This document shows positions 15,345-22,732 of a DNA stretch of 64,000 nucleotides, one piece after another. Numbering within the stretch: the stretch's first letter is position 1; the number at the start of each line of letters is the position of its first letter. The notes beneath the pieces are model-generated. The model had not been told where the DNA came from, searched no databases, and worked only from the letters and a program-made list of their open reading frames with translations. The DNA is from Hasllibacter sp963833115 (GTDB taxonomy: Bacteria > Pseudomonadota > Alphaproteobacteria > Rhodobacterales > Rhodobacteraceae): NCBI GenBank assembly GCA_963833115.1, contig CAWHWS010000002.1:124001-188000 (forward strand), written 5' to 3'. The position numbers and the translations under genes were made by a program.

Positions 15345-17576
15345 ATGGCCGACCTTCCCAGCAAGACCGCGATCCTCGACTTCATCGCCGCGAACCCCGC
15401 CGCCTCCGGCAAGCGCGAGATCGCGCGCGCCTTCGGCCTGAAGGGCGCGGCCAAGGTCGAGCTCAAGCGCCTGCTGCGCGAGCTCGAGGACGGCGGCCAC
15501 CTCACCCGCCGCAAGAAGACCTACCGCGAGCCCGGCACCCTGCCCCCCGTCACCGTCCTCACGGTGCGGGGCGCGCCGGACGGCGACCAGATCGGCGAGC
15601 CCATGGAATGGACCGGCGAGGCGGACGCGCCCGCGATCCTCCTCATCCCCCGCCCCGGCGATCCGGCCCTCGGCGCCGGCGACCGCATCCTCGCGCGGAT
15701 CGCGCCCACGCCCGAGGCGGACCACCCCTACGAGGGCCGGCTGATCCGCCGCATCGGCACCAATCCCCGCCGCACCATCGGCATCTTCCGCCGCGGCGCG
15801 GAGGGGGGGCGCATCATGCCGATCGACAAGGGCTCCGACCGCGAATGGCGCGTGCCCCCCGGCGCGACCTCCGGCGCCCGCGACGGCGAGCTCGTGGAGA
15901 TCGAGGCCCAGGGGCCCCGCCGCGCCGGCCTGCCCGCCGCCCGCGTCGTCGCCCGCCTGGGCGATCCCTCCGCCCCCCGCGCGGTCTCCCTCATCGCGAT
16001 CCACAAGCACGGCATCCCGGACGACTTCCCCGACGAGGCCATCGCCGAGGCCGACGCCGCCGGGCCCGTCCCCCTCGGGGACCGGGAGGACCTGCGCGAC
16101 CTCCGGCTCGTGACGATCGACCCGTCCGACGCCCGCGACCACGACGACGCCGTCCTCGCCATGCCGGACGACGACCCCGCCAACCCGGGCGGCCACGTCC
16201 TGTGGGTCGCCATCGCCGACGTCGCCCATCACGTGCGCCCCGGCTCCGAGCTCGACCGCGAGGCGCGCCGCCGCGGCAACTCCACCTACTTCCCCGACCG
16301 CGTCGTCCCCATGCTGCCCGACGTGCTCTCGGGCGACCTCTGCTCCCTGCACGAAGGCGTGGACCGCCCCTGCCTCGCGGTCCGCATGGTCCTGTCGGCG
16401 GACGGCGCCAAGCTCTCCCACCGCTTCGCCCGCGGCCTCATGCGCAGCCACGCCTCCCTCCACTACGAGGAGGTCCAGGCCGCCGTGGACGGCGCCCCCA
16501 CCGAGCGGACCGAGCCGCATCTCGAGAGCGTGATCCGCCCCCTCTACGCCGCCTACGCGGCCCTCGCGGCCGCGCGCGAGCGCCGCGCCCCCCTCGCGCT
16601 CGACCTGCCCGAGCGCACGATCCGCCTGACCGAGGACGGCGAGGTCGCGGAGGTCGCGGTGAAGGACCGCCTCGACGCGCACCGCCTGATCGAGGAGTGC
16701 ATGGTCCTCGCCAACGTCGCGGCCGCCGAGACCCTGATCGCGCGCCGCACGCCCCTCCTCTTCCGCGTCCACGAGGAGCCCGATCCCGTGCGCCTCGACG
16801 CCCTGCGCGAGGTCGCTCGGAGCGCCGGCCTCGCCCTCGCCAAGGGCCAGGTCCTGCGCACGCGCGAGCTCAACCGCCTCCTGGCCCAGGCCGAAGGGTC
16901 CGGCGCCGAGGAGATCGTCGCCATGGCCACGCTCCGCTCCATGCAGCAGGCCGTCTACGCGCCCGCCAATCTCGGCCATTTCGGCCTCGCGCTGGCGAGC
17001 TACGCGCACTTCACGTCGCCGATCCGCCGCTACGCCGACCTCGTGGTCCATCGCGCCCTGATCGCCGCGCACGGCTGGGGCGAGGGCGGCCTGACCCCGT
17101 CCGAGATCGAGCGGCTGGAGGACACCGCCGAGCACATCTCCACCACCGAACGCCGCTCCATGGCCGCCGAGCGCGACACGACCGACCGGTACCTCGCGGC
17201 CTTCCTCTCCACCCAGGTCGGCGCCGAGTTCGAGGGCGTCGTCTCGGGCGTGCAGCGCTTCGGCCTCTTTGTGCGCCTGGACGGCACCGGCGCCGACGGG
17301 CTGATCCCCGTGCGCTCGCTGGGGGCGGAATACTGGCAGCACGACGCCGAGGCGCAGACCCTGACCGGGGCCGAGAGCGGGCGCACCCTGGGCCTGGGGC
17401 AGCGGGTGACCGTTAAGCTGACCGAGGCCGTGCCCGTGACCGGCGGCCTGATGCTGGAGCTGATCGCCGCGGAGGGCGCGCCCCTTCGCCGGGCCGCCGG
17501 CGCCGCGCCCCGGCGCATGGACAAGGGCCGGCGCGCCCCGCCCCGCGGCCGCAAGGTCACGCGCACCCGCCGCTGA
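15345..17576 (+). CDS. rnr: Ribonuclease R
   Basis: This 743-aa 3'-5' exoribonuclease degrades structured RNA in the cytoplasm. An N-terminal winged-helix segment (about 1-60) is followed by cold-shock domains, then the RNB catalytic domain with RDHDDAVLA (the Mg-binding aspartates), ADVAHHV, RRGNSTYFPDRVVPMLP and FTSPIRRYADLVVHR. An S1 domain around 620-705 (GVVSGVQRFGLFVRL) and a basic Arg/Lys tail close the protein. All the catalytic elements of the RNR/RNase II family are intact. It lies 13 nt after the DUF2064 gene, probably in the same transcript; the ribosome-binding site is weak. Confidence 0.96.
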   Translation: MADLPSKTAILDFIAANPAASGKREIARAFGLKGAAKVELKRLLRELEDGGHLTRRKKTYREPGTLPPVTVLTVRGAPDGDQIGEPMEWTGEADAPAILLIPRPGDPALGAGDRILARIAPTPEADHPYEGRLIRRIGTNPRRTIGIFRRGAEGGRIMPIDKGSDREWRVPPGATSGARDGELVEIEAQGPRRAGLPAARVVARLGDPSAPRAVSLIAIHKHGIPDDFPDEAIAEADAAGPVPLGDREDLRDLRLVTIDPSDARDHDDAVLAMPDDDPANPGGHVLWVAIADVAHHVRPGSELDREARRRGNSTYFPDRVVPMLPDVLSGDLCSLHEGVDRPCLAVRMVLSADGAKLSHRFARGLMRSHASLHYEEVQAAVDGAPTERTEPHLESVIRPLYAAYAALAAARERRAPLALDLPERTIRLTEDGEVAEVAVKDRLDAHRLIEECMVLANVAAAETLIARRTPLLFRVHEEPDPVRLDALREVARSAGLALAKGQVLRTRELNRLLAQAEGSGAEEIVAMATLRSMQQAVYAPANLGHFGLALASYAHFTSPIRRYADLVVHRALIAAHGWGEGGLTPSEIERLEDTAEHISTTERRSMAAERDTTDRYLAAFLSTQVGAEFEGVVSGVQRFGLFVRLDGTGADGLIPVRSLGAEYWQHDAEAQTLTGAESGRTLGLGQRVTVKLTEAVPVTGGLMLELIAAEGAPLRRAAGAAPRRMDKGRRAPPRGRKVTRTRR

Positions 17577-17707
17577 CCGCCCGTCCCGGCAGCGTGGCCC
17601 CTCCGCCGCAGGGCGGCCTTCCGCCCGCGCCCCGTGCCGCGGCGGCTTACGCGGCCCCCCGCGATGCACTAGGCCCGAGGCGTCCATCGCCCCCGAGGAG
17701 GACGACC

Positions 17708-19003
17708 ATGCGCCTCGCCCCCGCCCTGCTCGCCGCCACGCTGGCCCTGCCCGCCGCGGCCCTCGACGGATCGCCCCGGCCGGAGGTGCGCCCCGGCGCC
17801 CCGGCCACCCCCGCCGCGCCTCGCCCCGAAGCCCGCCCGGCCGCGGCCGCCCAAGGCCTGCGGGCTCCGCTGCCCGCCCCGGACGATGCCGGCCTGCGCA
17901 CCTGGATCTCCGGCTTCCGCGACCGCGCCCTCGCGGAGGGCATACGTCCGGGCATCCTCGACGCCGCCTTCGCGGACGTGCGCTACGATCCGGAGGTCAT
18001 CCGCCGCGACCGGAACCAGTCCGAGTTCACCAAGACGATCTGGGCCTATCTCGAGACCGCCGTCTCGGAGAGCCGCATCCGCAACGGCCGCGCCGCCCTG
18101 GCCGAGCACGCGGCCGCCTTCGACGCGGTGGAACGCGCCCACGGCGTCGAGAAGGAGGTCGTCGCCGCGATCTGGGGGCTGGAGAGCGCCTATGGCGCGG
18201 TGCGCGGCGACGACCCCGTGATCGGCTCGCTGGCGACCCTGGCCTATGACGGCCGGCGCGGCCCCTTCTTCGAGGCGCAGCTCATCGCCGCCCTGCGCAT
18301 CCTGCAGGCCGGCGACACCACGGCGGACCGCATGACCGGCTCCTGGGCCGGCGCGATGGGCCACACGCAGTTCATGCCGACCTCCTTCCTCGAGCACGCC
18401 GTCGACGGCACGGGCGACGGCCGGCGCGACATCTGGGGCGACGATCCCACCGACGCGCTCGCCTCGACGGCGGCCTATCTCGCCGGCTTCGGCTGGACGC
18501 CCGGCCAGCCATGGGGGGTCGAGGTCGCCCTGCCGCCCGGCTTCGACTACGCGCAGGCCGACCGCGCCGTGACGCGCGCGCCCTCCGAATGGGCCGCCCT
18601 CGGGGTGCGCGACATGGACGGCGCCGCGGTCGCGGATCACGGGGCGGCCTCGGTCCTCCTGCCCGCGGGGGCGCGGGGCGCCGCGTTCATGATCTTCGAC
18701 AACTTCGCAGTGATCGAGCGCTACAACTCCGCCGACGCCTACGTGATCGGGGTCGGCCATCTCGCCGACCGCCTCGCCGGCGGCGATGCGATCCGCGGGG
18801 ACTGGCCCGAAAGCGATCGCGCCCTCACATTCGCCGAGCGTCAGGAGATGCAGAGGCTGCTGACCAGTGCCGGCTTCGACACCAAAGGCGTCGACGGCCG
18901 CGTCGGCCCCCTGACGATCGCAGCGATCCGCGAGTATCAGGATCGCGCGGGCCTCGTCCCCGATGGATACGCCTCCCTCACCCTCCTCGAACGCCTACGC
19001 TGA
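17708..19003 (+). CDS. MltB-type lytic murein transglycosylase with C-terminal peptidoglycan-binding domain
   Basis: This 431-aa protein has a signal peptide (RLAPALLAATLALPAAA) and a Pro/Ala-rich linker to about residue 60. The lytic transglycosylase domain carries the catalytic glutamate in AIWGLESAYGAVRG and the SLT-fold signature GAMGHTQFMPTSF. A PG_binding_1 domain occupies about the last 60 residues (GFDTKGVDGRVGPLTIAAIREYQ). It cleaves the glycan strand to 1,6-anhydromuropeptides in the periplasm and belongs to the TIGR02283 branch. The ATG at 17708 has a strong GAGGAGGA ribosome-binding site and replaces a longer upstream ORF. Confidence 0.92.
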   Translation: MRLAPALLAATLALPAAALDGSPRPEVRPGAPATPAAPRPEARPAAAAQGLRAPLPAPDDAGLRTWISGFRDRALAEGIRPGILDAAFADVRYDPEVIRRDRNQSEFTKTIWAYLETAVSESRIRNGRAALAEHAAAFDAVERAHGVEKEVVAAIWGLESAYGAVRGDDPVIGSLATLAYDGRRGPFFEAQLIAALRILQAGDTTADRMTGSWAGAMGHTQFMPTSFLEHAVDGTGDGRRDIWGDDPTDALASTAAYLAGFGWTPGQPWGVEVALPPGFDYAQADRAVTRAPSEWAALGVRDMDGAAVADHGAASVLLPAGARGAAFMIFDNFAVIERYNSADAYVIGVGHLADRLAGGDAIRGDWPESDRALTFAERQEMQRLLTSAGFDTKGVDGRVGPLTIAAIREYQDRAGLVPDGYASLTLLERLR

Positions 19004-19008
19004 ACGGC

Positions 19009-19061
19009 GCGCTCCCGCCCGCCCTCGTCGCCTTGCGGCGCCTCGCGCGGTTGGGCCGGGC
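19009..19061 (+). repeat. 53-bp intergenic repeat R2, copy A
   Basis: One of three 53-bp copies in the window, all at gene 3' ends (others: 21130-21182 on the minus strand and 22630-22682). The conserved ends are CGCTCCCGCCC and GTTGGGCCGGGC; the middle, TCGGCGCCTGxCGGCGCCT, is partly conserved and contains GGCGCC dyads. This copy follows the mltB-type gene by 6 nt. The first part of the 305-bp gap 19004-19308 consists of this element plus about 70 bp of GC-rich sequence without recognisable content. Confidence 0.75.
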
Positions 19062-19134
19062 GCCGCGTCGCTGCGCGACGTCGGCGCGGCCGCTGCGCTG
19101 GCGGGGGGCGTCCTCCGGGCAGGAACGCTTTGGA

Positions 19135-19175
19135 CGGAGGTGCGCCTCCGGCGGGGATACTTGGATCAAGATGAG
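19135..19175 (-). repeat. Half copy of intergenic repeat R1, inverted
   Basis: Read on the minus strand this begins CTCATCTTGATCCAAGTATC, matching the head of the 93-bp repeat R1 (CTCATCTTGACGCAAATATC) at 19205. A short hairpin follows, with arms CGGAGG (19135-19140 on the plus strand) and CCTCCG (19145-19150). It faces the full copy head to head, so the gap between mltB and deoC carries an inverted pair. The second hairpin of R1 is absent here. Confidence 0.65.
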
Positions 19176-19204
19176 GGAGCGGGTCCGACGTCTTCTCCTG
19201 CCCT

Positions 19205-19297
19205 CTCATCTTGACGCAAATATCCCGGGGAGCGCGAGGGGCAGCGCCCCTCGCAGGGCCGGGCGAGGGGGGCCTCGGCTCCCCGAGCCCGGCCCTT
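19205..19297 (+). repeat. 93-bp structured intergenic repeat R1, copy 1
   Basis: A 93-bp element, nearly identical to 43175-43267. After the head CTCATCTTGA and AAATATCCC come two stem-loops: GCGAGGGGC/GCCCCTCGC with loop AGC, and a longer one whose outer arms are GGGCCGGGC and GCCCGGCCC. It ends 11 bp before the deoC stop codon on the opposite strand. It may act as a bidirectional transcription end or mRNA-stabilising hairpin between mltB and deoC. Rhodobacteraceae genomes are known to me to carry intergenic repeats with this CATCTTG-type head. Confidence 0.78.
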
Positions 19298-19308
19298 TCC
19301 GCTTCAAG

Positions 19309-20328
19309 TCAAGCCAGCGCGTGCCGATGGCCCGCGCTGTAGCGGCCCGTCACGTGGTGCTCCAACTGGCGCTCAATGTCGCCCAGGAGCGACGACGCCC
19401 CGAACCGGAACAGTTCCGAGCGCGTCCACGGCGCGCCGAGCTCGTCCTTCATCATCGCCAGATAAGTGATCGCGTCCTTCGCCTTCGAGATGCCCCCCGC
19501 GGGCTTGTACCCGACCCGGAACCCCGAGCGCGCTTCGTACTCCCGGATCGCGCGCAGCATCACCAGGCTCACGGGCAGGGTCGCGTTCACCCCTTCCTTG
19601 CCCGTCGACGTCTTGATGAAGTCCGCCCCCGCCATCATGCACACCGCGCTCGCCCGCGCGACGTTGCGCAGGGATCCGAGCTCTCCCGTCGCCAGGATCG
19701 CCTTCACGTGCGCGTCCCCGCACGCCTCGCGAAAGGCGCGCATCTCGTCGTGAAGCGCCTGCCAGTCGCCCGTCAGAACGTGGCGGCGCGAGATCACGAT
19801 GTCGATCTCCGCCGCCCCGTCCGCCACGCTCCGCTCGATCTCCGCGATCCGCAGGTCGAGCGGCGACAGCCCCGCTGGAAATCCAGTCGACACCGCCGCG
19901 ACCGGGATGCCCGACCCCGCGAGCGCCTCCACCGCCGGCGCGACCATGTCGTGGTAGACGCACACCGCCCCCACCGTCAGGTCCGGCAGCCCGATCGCCT
20001 CCAAGAGGTCCGTCCGAACCGGCGCGCGCGCCTTGGCGCACAGGCGCCGCACCCGGCCCGCCGTGTCGTCCCCCGCGAGCGTCGTCAGGTCGATGCAGCT
20101 CACCGCCCGCGCCAGCCACGCGGCCTGCCAGTCCTTCTTGACGCTTCGGCGGCCGGGAATCGTCGCCGCGCGCCGCTCGATCGCGGACTGGTTCGCCCGC
20201 ATTCCGAGCGCCCAGTCGAGATCGAGCGCGGTGCCGGGGTTGCGCGCGTCGCCTTCCGGCGCGCGGACCTGCGGCAGGCCGGCGGTCCCGGTCCCGGCAT
20301 CGATCTTCGTCTGCGTCGCACCCGTCAT
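19309..20328 (-). CDS. deoC: Deoxyribose-phosphate aldolase
   Basis: This 339-aa class I aldolase splits 2-deoxyribose-5-phosphate into glyceraldehyde-3-phosphate and acetaldehyde in deoxynucleoside breakdown. The Schiff-base lysine lies in DFIKTSTGKEGV and the second catalytic lysine in VGYKPAGGISKAKD; the Asp region CIDLTTLAGDD is near the N-terminus. The N-terminal extension of about 60 residues relative to E. coli DeoC is common in the longer proteobacterial form. The ATG at 20326-20328 fits this form; the ORF upstream of it is a shadow. It is divergent from rpe with an 82-nt gap. Confidence 0.93.
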   Translation of the reverse strand: MTGATQTKIDAGTGTAGLPQVRAPEGDARNPGTALDLDWALGMRANQSAIERRAATIPGRRSVKKDWQAAWLARAVSCIDLTTLAGDDTAGRVRRLCAKARAPVRTDLLEAIGLPDLTVGAVCVYHDMVAPAVEALAGSGIPVAAVSTGFPAGLSPLDLRIAEIERSVADGAAEIDIVISRRHVLTGDWQALHDEMRAFREACGDAHVKAILATGELGSLRNVARASAVCMMAGADFIKTSTGKEGVNATLPVSLVMLRAIREYEARSGFRVGYKPAGGISKAKDAITYLAMMKDELGAPWTRSELFRFGASSLLGDIERQLEHHVTGRYSAGHRHALA

Positions 20329-20410
20329 CCCCGATACCTGCACCGCACCGGCCCCCTTGTCCACGCGCCCGGCGCTGGCGCGCGGCCCGCCGCGGTGCCA
20401 TCCTCGCGAC

Positions 20411-21091
20411 ATGACCTTCGACCGCGCCCTCAAGATCGCCCCGAGCCTCCTCGCCGCCGACCCCGCGGACCTCGCCGCCGAAATCCGCGCGGCCGAGGCC
20501 GGGGGCGCCGACTGGATCCATGTCGACGTGATGGACGGGCATTTCGTGCCCAACCTCTCCTTCGGTCCGGCCACGGTCCGCGCCCTGCGGTCGCACGTGA
20601 CGACCGTCCTGGACGTGCACCTGATGTGCGCGCCGGCCGACGCCTGGATCGCGCCCTTCGCGGAGGCCGGCGCCGACGTGATCACCGTCCACCTCGAGGC
20701 CGGGCCCCATGTCCACCGCTCGCTCCAGGCGGTGCGCGCCGCCGGCTGCCGGGCCGGGCTCGCCCTGAACCCCGGCACGCCCGCGGCGGCGGCGGCGGAG
20801 CTGATGGACGCGGTCGACCTGATCTGCGTGATGGGCGTGAACCCCGGCTTCGGCGGGCAGAGCTTCGTCGCCGGCACGATCCCCAAGATCGCGGCCCTCA
20901 AAGCGATGATCGGGGGCCGCCCCGTGCATGTCGAGGTCGACGGCGGCATCTCCCCCGGGACCGCGCCGGCCGCGCGCGCCGCCGGAGCGGACGTGCTCGT
21001 GGCGGGGTCCGCGGTGTTCGGCCATGGCTCGGCCGCGGCGCCGGACGGCTACGGCGGCGCCATCCGCGCGCTGCGCGAGGCCTGCGCCTGA
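20411..21091 (+). CDS. rpe: Ribulose-phosphate 3-epimerase
   Basis: This 226-aa TIM-barrel enzyme interconverts ribulose-5-phosphate and xylulose-5-phosphate in the pentose phosphate pathway. Diagnostic segments are KIAPSLLAAD, DWIHVDVMDGHFVPNLSFGP, DVHLMC, MGVNPGFGGQSF and VEVDGGI, which include the metal-binding His/Asp residues. Normal family length. It is preceded by a short promoter region shared with divergent deoC, so two sugar-phosphate enzymes sit back to back. A copy of repeat R2 follows. Confidence 0.95.
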   Translation: MTFDRALKIAPSLLAADPADLAAEIRAAEAGGADWIHVDVMDGHFVPNLSFGPATVRALRSHVTTVLDVHLMCAPADAWIAPFAEAGADVITVHLEAGPHVHRSLQAVRAAGCRAGLALNPGTPAAAAAELMDAVDLICVMGVNPGFGGQSFVAGTIPKIAALKAMIGGRPVHVEVDGGISPGTAPAARAAGADVLVAGSAVFGHGSAAAPDGYGGAIRALREACA

Positions 21092-21129
21092 CCCCCGCCC
21101 GCCGCAGGCGCGCCGATGCCGGAGGCGAG

Positions 21130-21182
21130 GCCCGGCCCAACCGACGGAGGCGCCGCCAGGCGCCGAAGGCGGGCGGGAGCGC
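21130..21182 (-). repeat. 53-bp intergenic repeat R2, copy B (inverted)
   Basis: On the minus strand this reads GCGCTCCCGCCCGCC at one end and GGTTGGGCCGGGC at the other, matching copy A over the full 53 bp with a handful of substitutions. It fills most of the gap between the convergent rpe and tesA genes. Confidence 0.75.
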
Positions 21183-21188
21183 ACCCGC

Positions 21189-21887
21189 CTAGCCCGCCTG
21201 GGCCTCCGCGGCGGCGATCAGCGCCTCGTAATACGGACCCAGATGCTCGACGATCAACTCGATGCCCTCCGCGTTGGGATGGATCCCGTCGGCCTGCATG
21301 TAGGCCCGCACCTGCGACGGGGCGCCGCCCCCGGCCGCGCGGGTCATCCCGGCGAAGAAGCTCGGCGCATAGGCCGCGCCGCGCGCCTGCGCGACCTCGG
21401 GGAACATCGCGTCGAACGCCGCCTTCCACTCGGCGCCGTAGTTCGGCGAGGCGACGAGCCCGATCATCAGCGTCGGCAGCCCGGCCTCCTGCGTGGCGCC
21501 CAGGATGCGGTCCAGGTTCGCCCGGCTGGTGGCGGGGTCGATCCCGCGCAGGAAGTCGTTCCCGCCCAGCGCGACGGACACCGCGTCCACCTCCGGCGTG
21601 AGGGTCCAGCCGATGCGCGCGGCGCCCCCGGCCGTCGTGTCGCCGGAGACCCCGGCGTTCACCAGCGCCACGTCGTGGCCCCGCGCGCGAAGCCACGCCT
21701 CCATGCGCGGGACGAACCCGTCCGCCCGCGGCAGCCCGTAGCCCGCCGTCAGGCTGTCGCCCAGCGCGGCGACGGTCACCCGCTCCGCCATCGCCGCGCC
21801 GGGCGCGCCCAGCACGAGCGCCATGAGGGCCCCCACCTTGAGGGCGCGCCGCGCGGCCCCATCTGTGCGATCCAGGAGGACGGCCAT
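21189..21887 (-). CDS. tesA: TesA-type SGNH arylesterase/lysophospholipase
   Basis: This 232-aa exported esterase has the SGNH hydrolase blocks: ALGDSLTAGYGL (Ser nucleophile), the Gly block near NAGVSGDTTAGG, ALGGNDFLRG (Asn) and DGIHPNAEG (Asp/His). TesA hydrolyses acyl-CoA, aryl esters or lysophospholipids in the periplasm. The N-terminus has charged residues (ARRALKV), then a hydrophobic stretch ending GAAMA, a signal peptide. ATG 21887 overlaps the start codon of the divergent ABC gene; GTG 21836 is a possible later start. Neighbourhood with YbbA/YbbP-type ABC genes is the classical arrangement for tesA. Confidence 0.9.
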   Translation of the reverse strand: MAVLLDRTDGAARRALKVGALMALVLGAPGAAMAERVTVAALGDSLTAGYGLPRADGFVPRMEAWLRARGHDVALVNAGVSGDTTAGGAARIGWTLTPEVDAVSVALGGNDFLRGIDPATSRANLDRILGATQEAGLPTLMIGLVASPNYGAEWKAAFDAMFPEVAQARGAAYAPSFFAGMTRAAGGGAPSQVRAYMQADGIHPNAEGIELIVEHLGPYYEALIAAAEAQAG

Positions 21888-22623
21888 GAGCGATCGCGAA
21901 ACGCGGGACACCCCACCCGAAGGCGCCGGCGCCCCGGTGATCGAGGTGCGCGGCGCGGCGCTCGCGCTCGACGGCAATGCCGGGCGGGTGGAGATCCTGC
22001 ACGGCATCGACATGGACGTCGCGCGCGGCGAGACGCTGGGGCTCACGGGGCCATCTGGATCGGGCAAGTCGTCTCTCCTGATGCTTCTGGGCGGGCTGGA
22101 GCGCGCCACCGGCGGGACCGTTCGCGCCCTGGGGCACGACCTGGGGCGGATGGGCGAGGACGCGCTCGCCCGCTTCCGCCGTGACAATATGGGCGTCGTG
22201 TTCCAGTCCTTCCACCTGATCCCGACCATGACCGCGCTGGAGAACGTGGCGACCCCGCTCGAGCTCGCCGGCGCTCCGGACGCCTTCGACCGCGCCGCCG
22301 CCGAGCTCCGCGCCGTCGGCCTCGGGCACCGCGAGGGGCACTACCCCAGCCAGATGTCGGGCGGCGAGCAGCAGCGCGTGGCCCTCGCCCGCGCCAGCGC
22401 GACGCGCCCCGCGATCCTCCTGGCGGACGAGCCCACGGGCAATCTCGACGGCGCGTCGGGCGGGGCGATCATGGACCTCCTCTTCGGCCTGCGCGACCGC
22501 TTCGGCGCGACCTTGGTGCTGGTCACGCACTCGCGCGATCTCGCGGCCCGCTGCGACCGCGAGCTGCGCCTCGTCGACGGCCGCCTGGACGGCCGCGCGC
22601 GCATCCGGGCGGCCGCCGAATGA
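21886..22623 (+). CDS. YbbA/LolD-type ABC transporter ATP-binding protein
   Basis: This 245-aa ATPase has Walker A GPSGSGKSS, Q-loop FQSFHLIP, signature MSGGEQQRVALARA, Walker B ILLADEPTGNLD and H-loop VTHS, so it is catalytically complete. The sequence type is that of the MacB/LolD/YbbA family that powers FtsX-like permeases. It lies directly before such a permease (22733-25249) and opposite tesA, matching the tesA-ybbA-ybbP arrangement. The start ATG at 21886 has a strong AGGAGGA site. The substrate of the Ybb system is not firmly known; lipoprotein or secondary metabolite export is suspected in the literature. Confidence 0.92.
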   Translation: MSDRETRDTPPEGAGAPVIEVRGAALALDGNAGRVEILHGIDMDVARGETLGLTGPSGSGKSSLLMLLGGLERATGGTVRALGHDLGRMGEDALARFRRDNMGVVFQSFHLIPTMTALENVATPLELAGAPDAFDRAAAELRAVGLGHREGHYPSQMSGGEQQRVALARASATRPAILLADEPTGNLDGASGGAIMDLLFGLRDRFGATLVLVTHSRDLAARCDRELRLVDGRLDGRARIRAAAE

Positions 22624-22629
22624 GCCGGG

Positions 22630-22682
22630 ACGCTCCCGCCCCCTTCGGCGCCTGCCGGCGCCTGCCAGGCGTTGGGCCGGGC
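22630..22682 (+). repeat. 53-bp intergenic repeat R2, copy C
   Basis: Third copy, starting 7 nt after the stop of the ABC ATPase gene. It reads ACGCTCCCGCC at the left end and GCGTTGGGCCGGGC at the right end, and contains GGCGCCTGCCGGCGCC. It is followed by a run of seven G, CAC and seven C that can form another small hairpin. It lies inside what would be the ybbA-ybbP operon, so it would be transcribed. Confidence 0.75.
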
Positions 22683-22732
22683 GGGGGGGCACGCCCCCCC
22701 GCGCCCCCCCGCGCGCGCGCCGTGGGCCCCGC

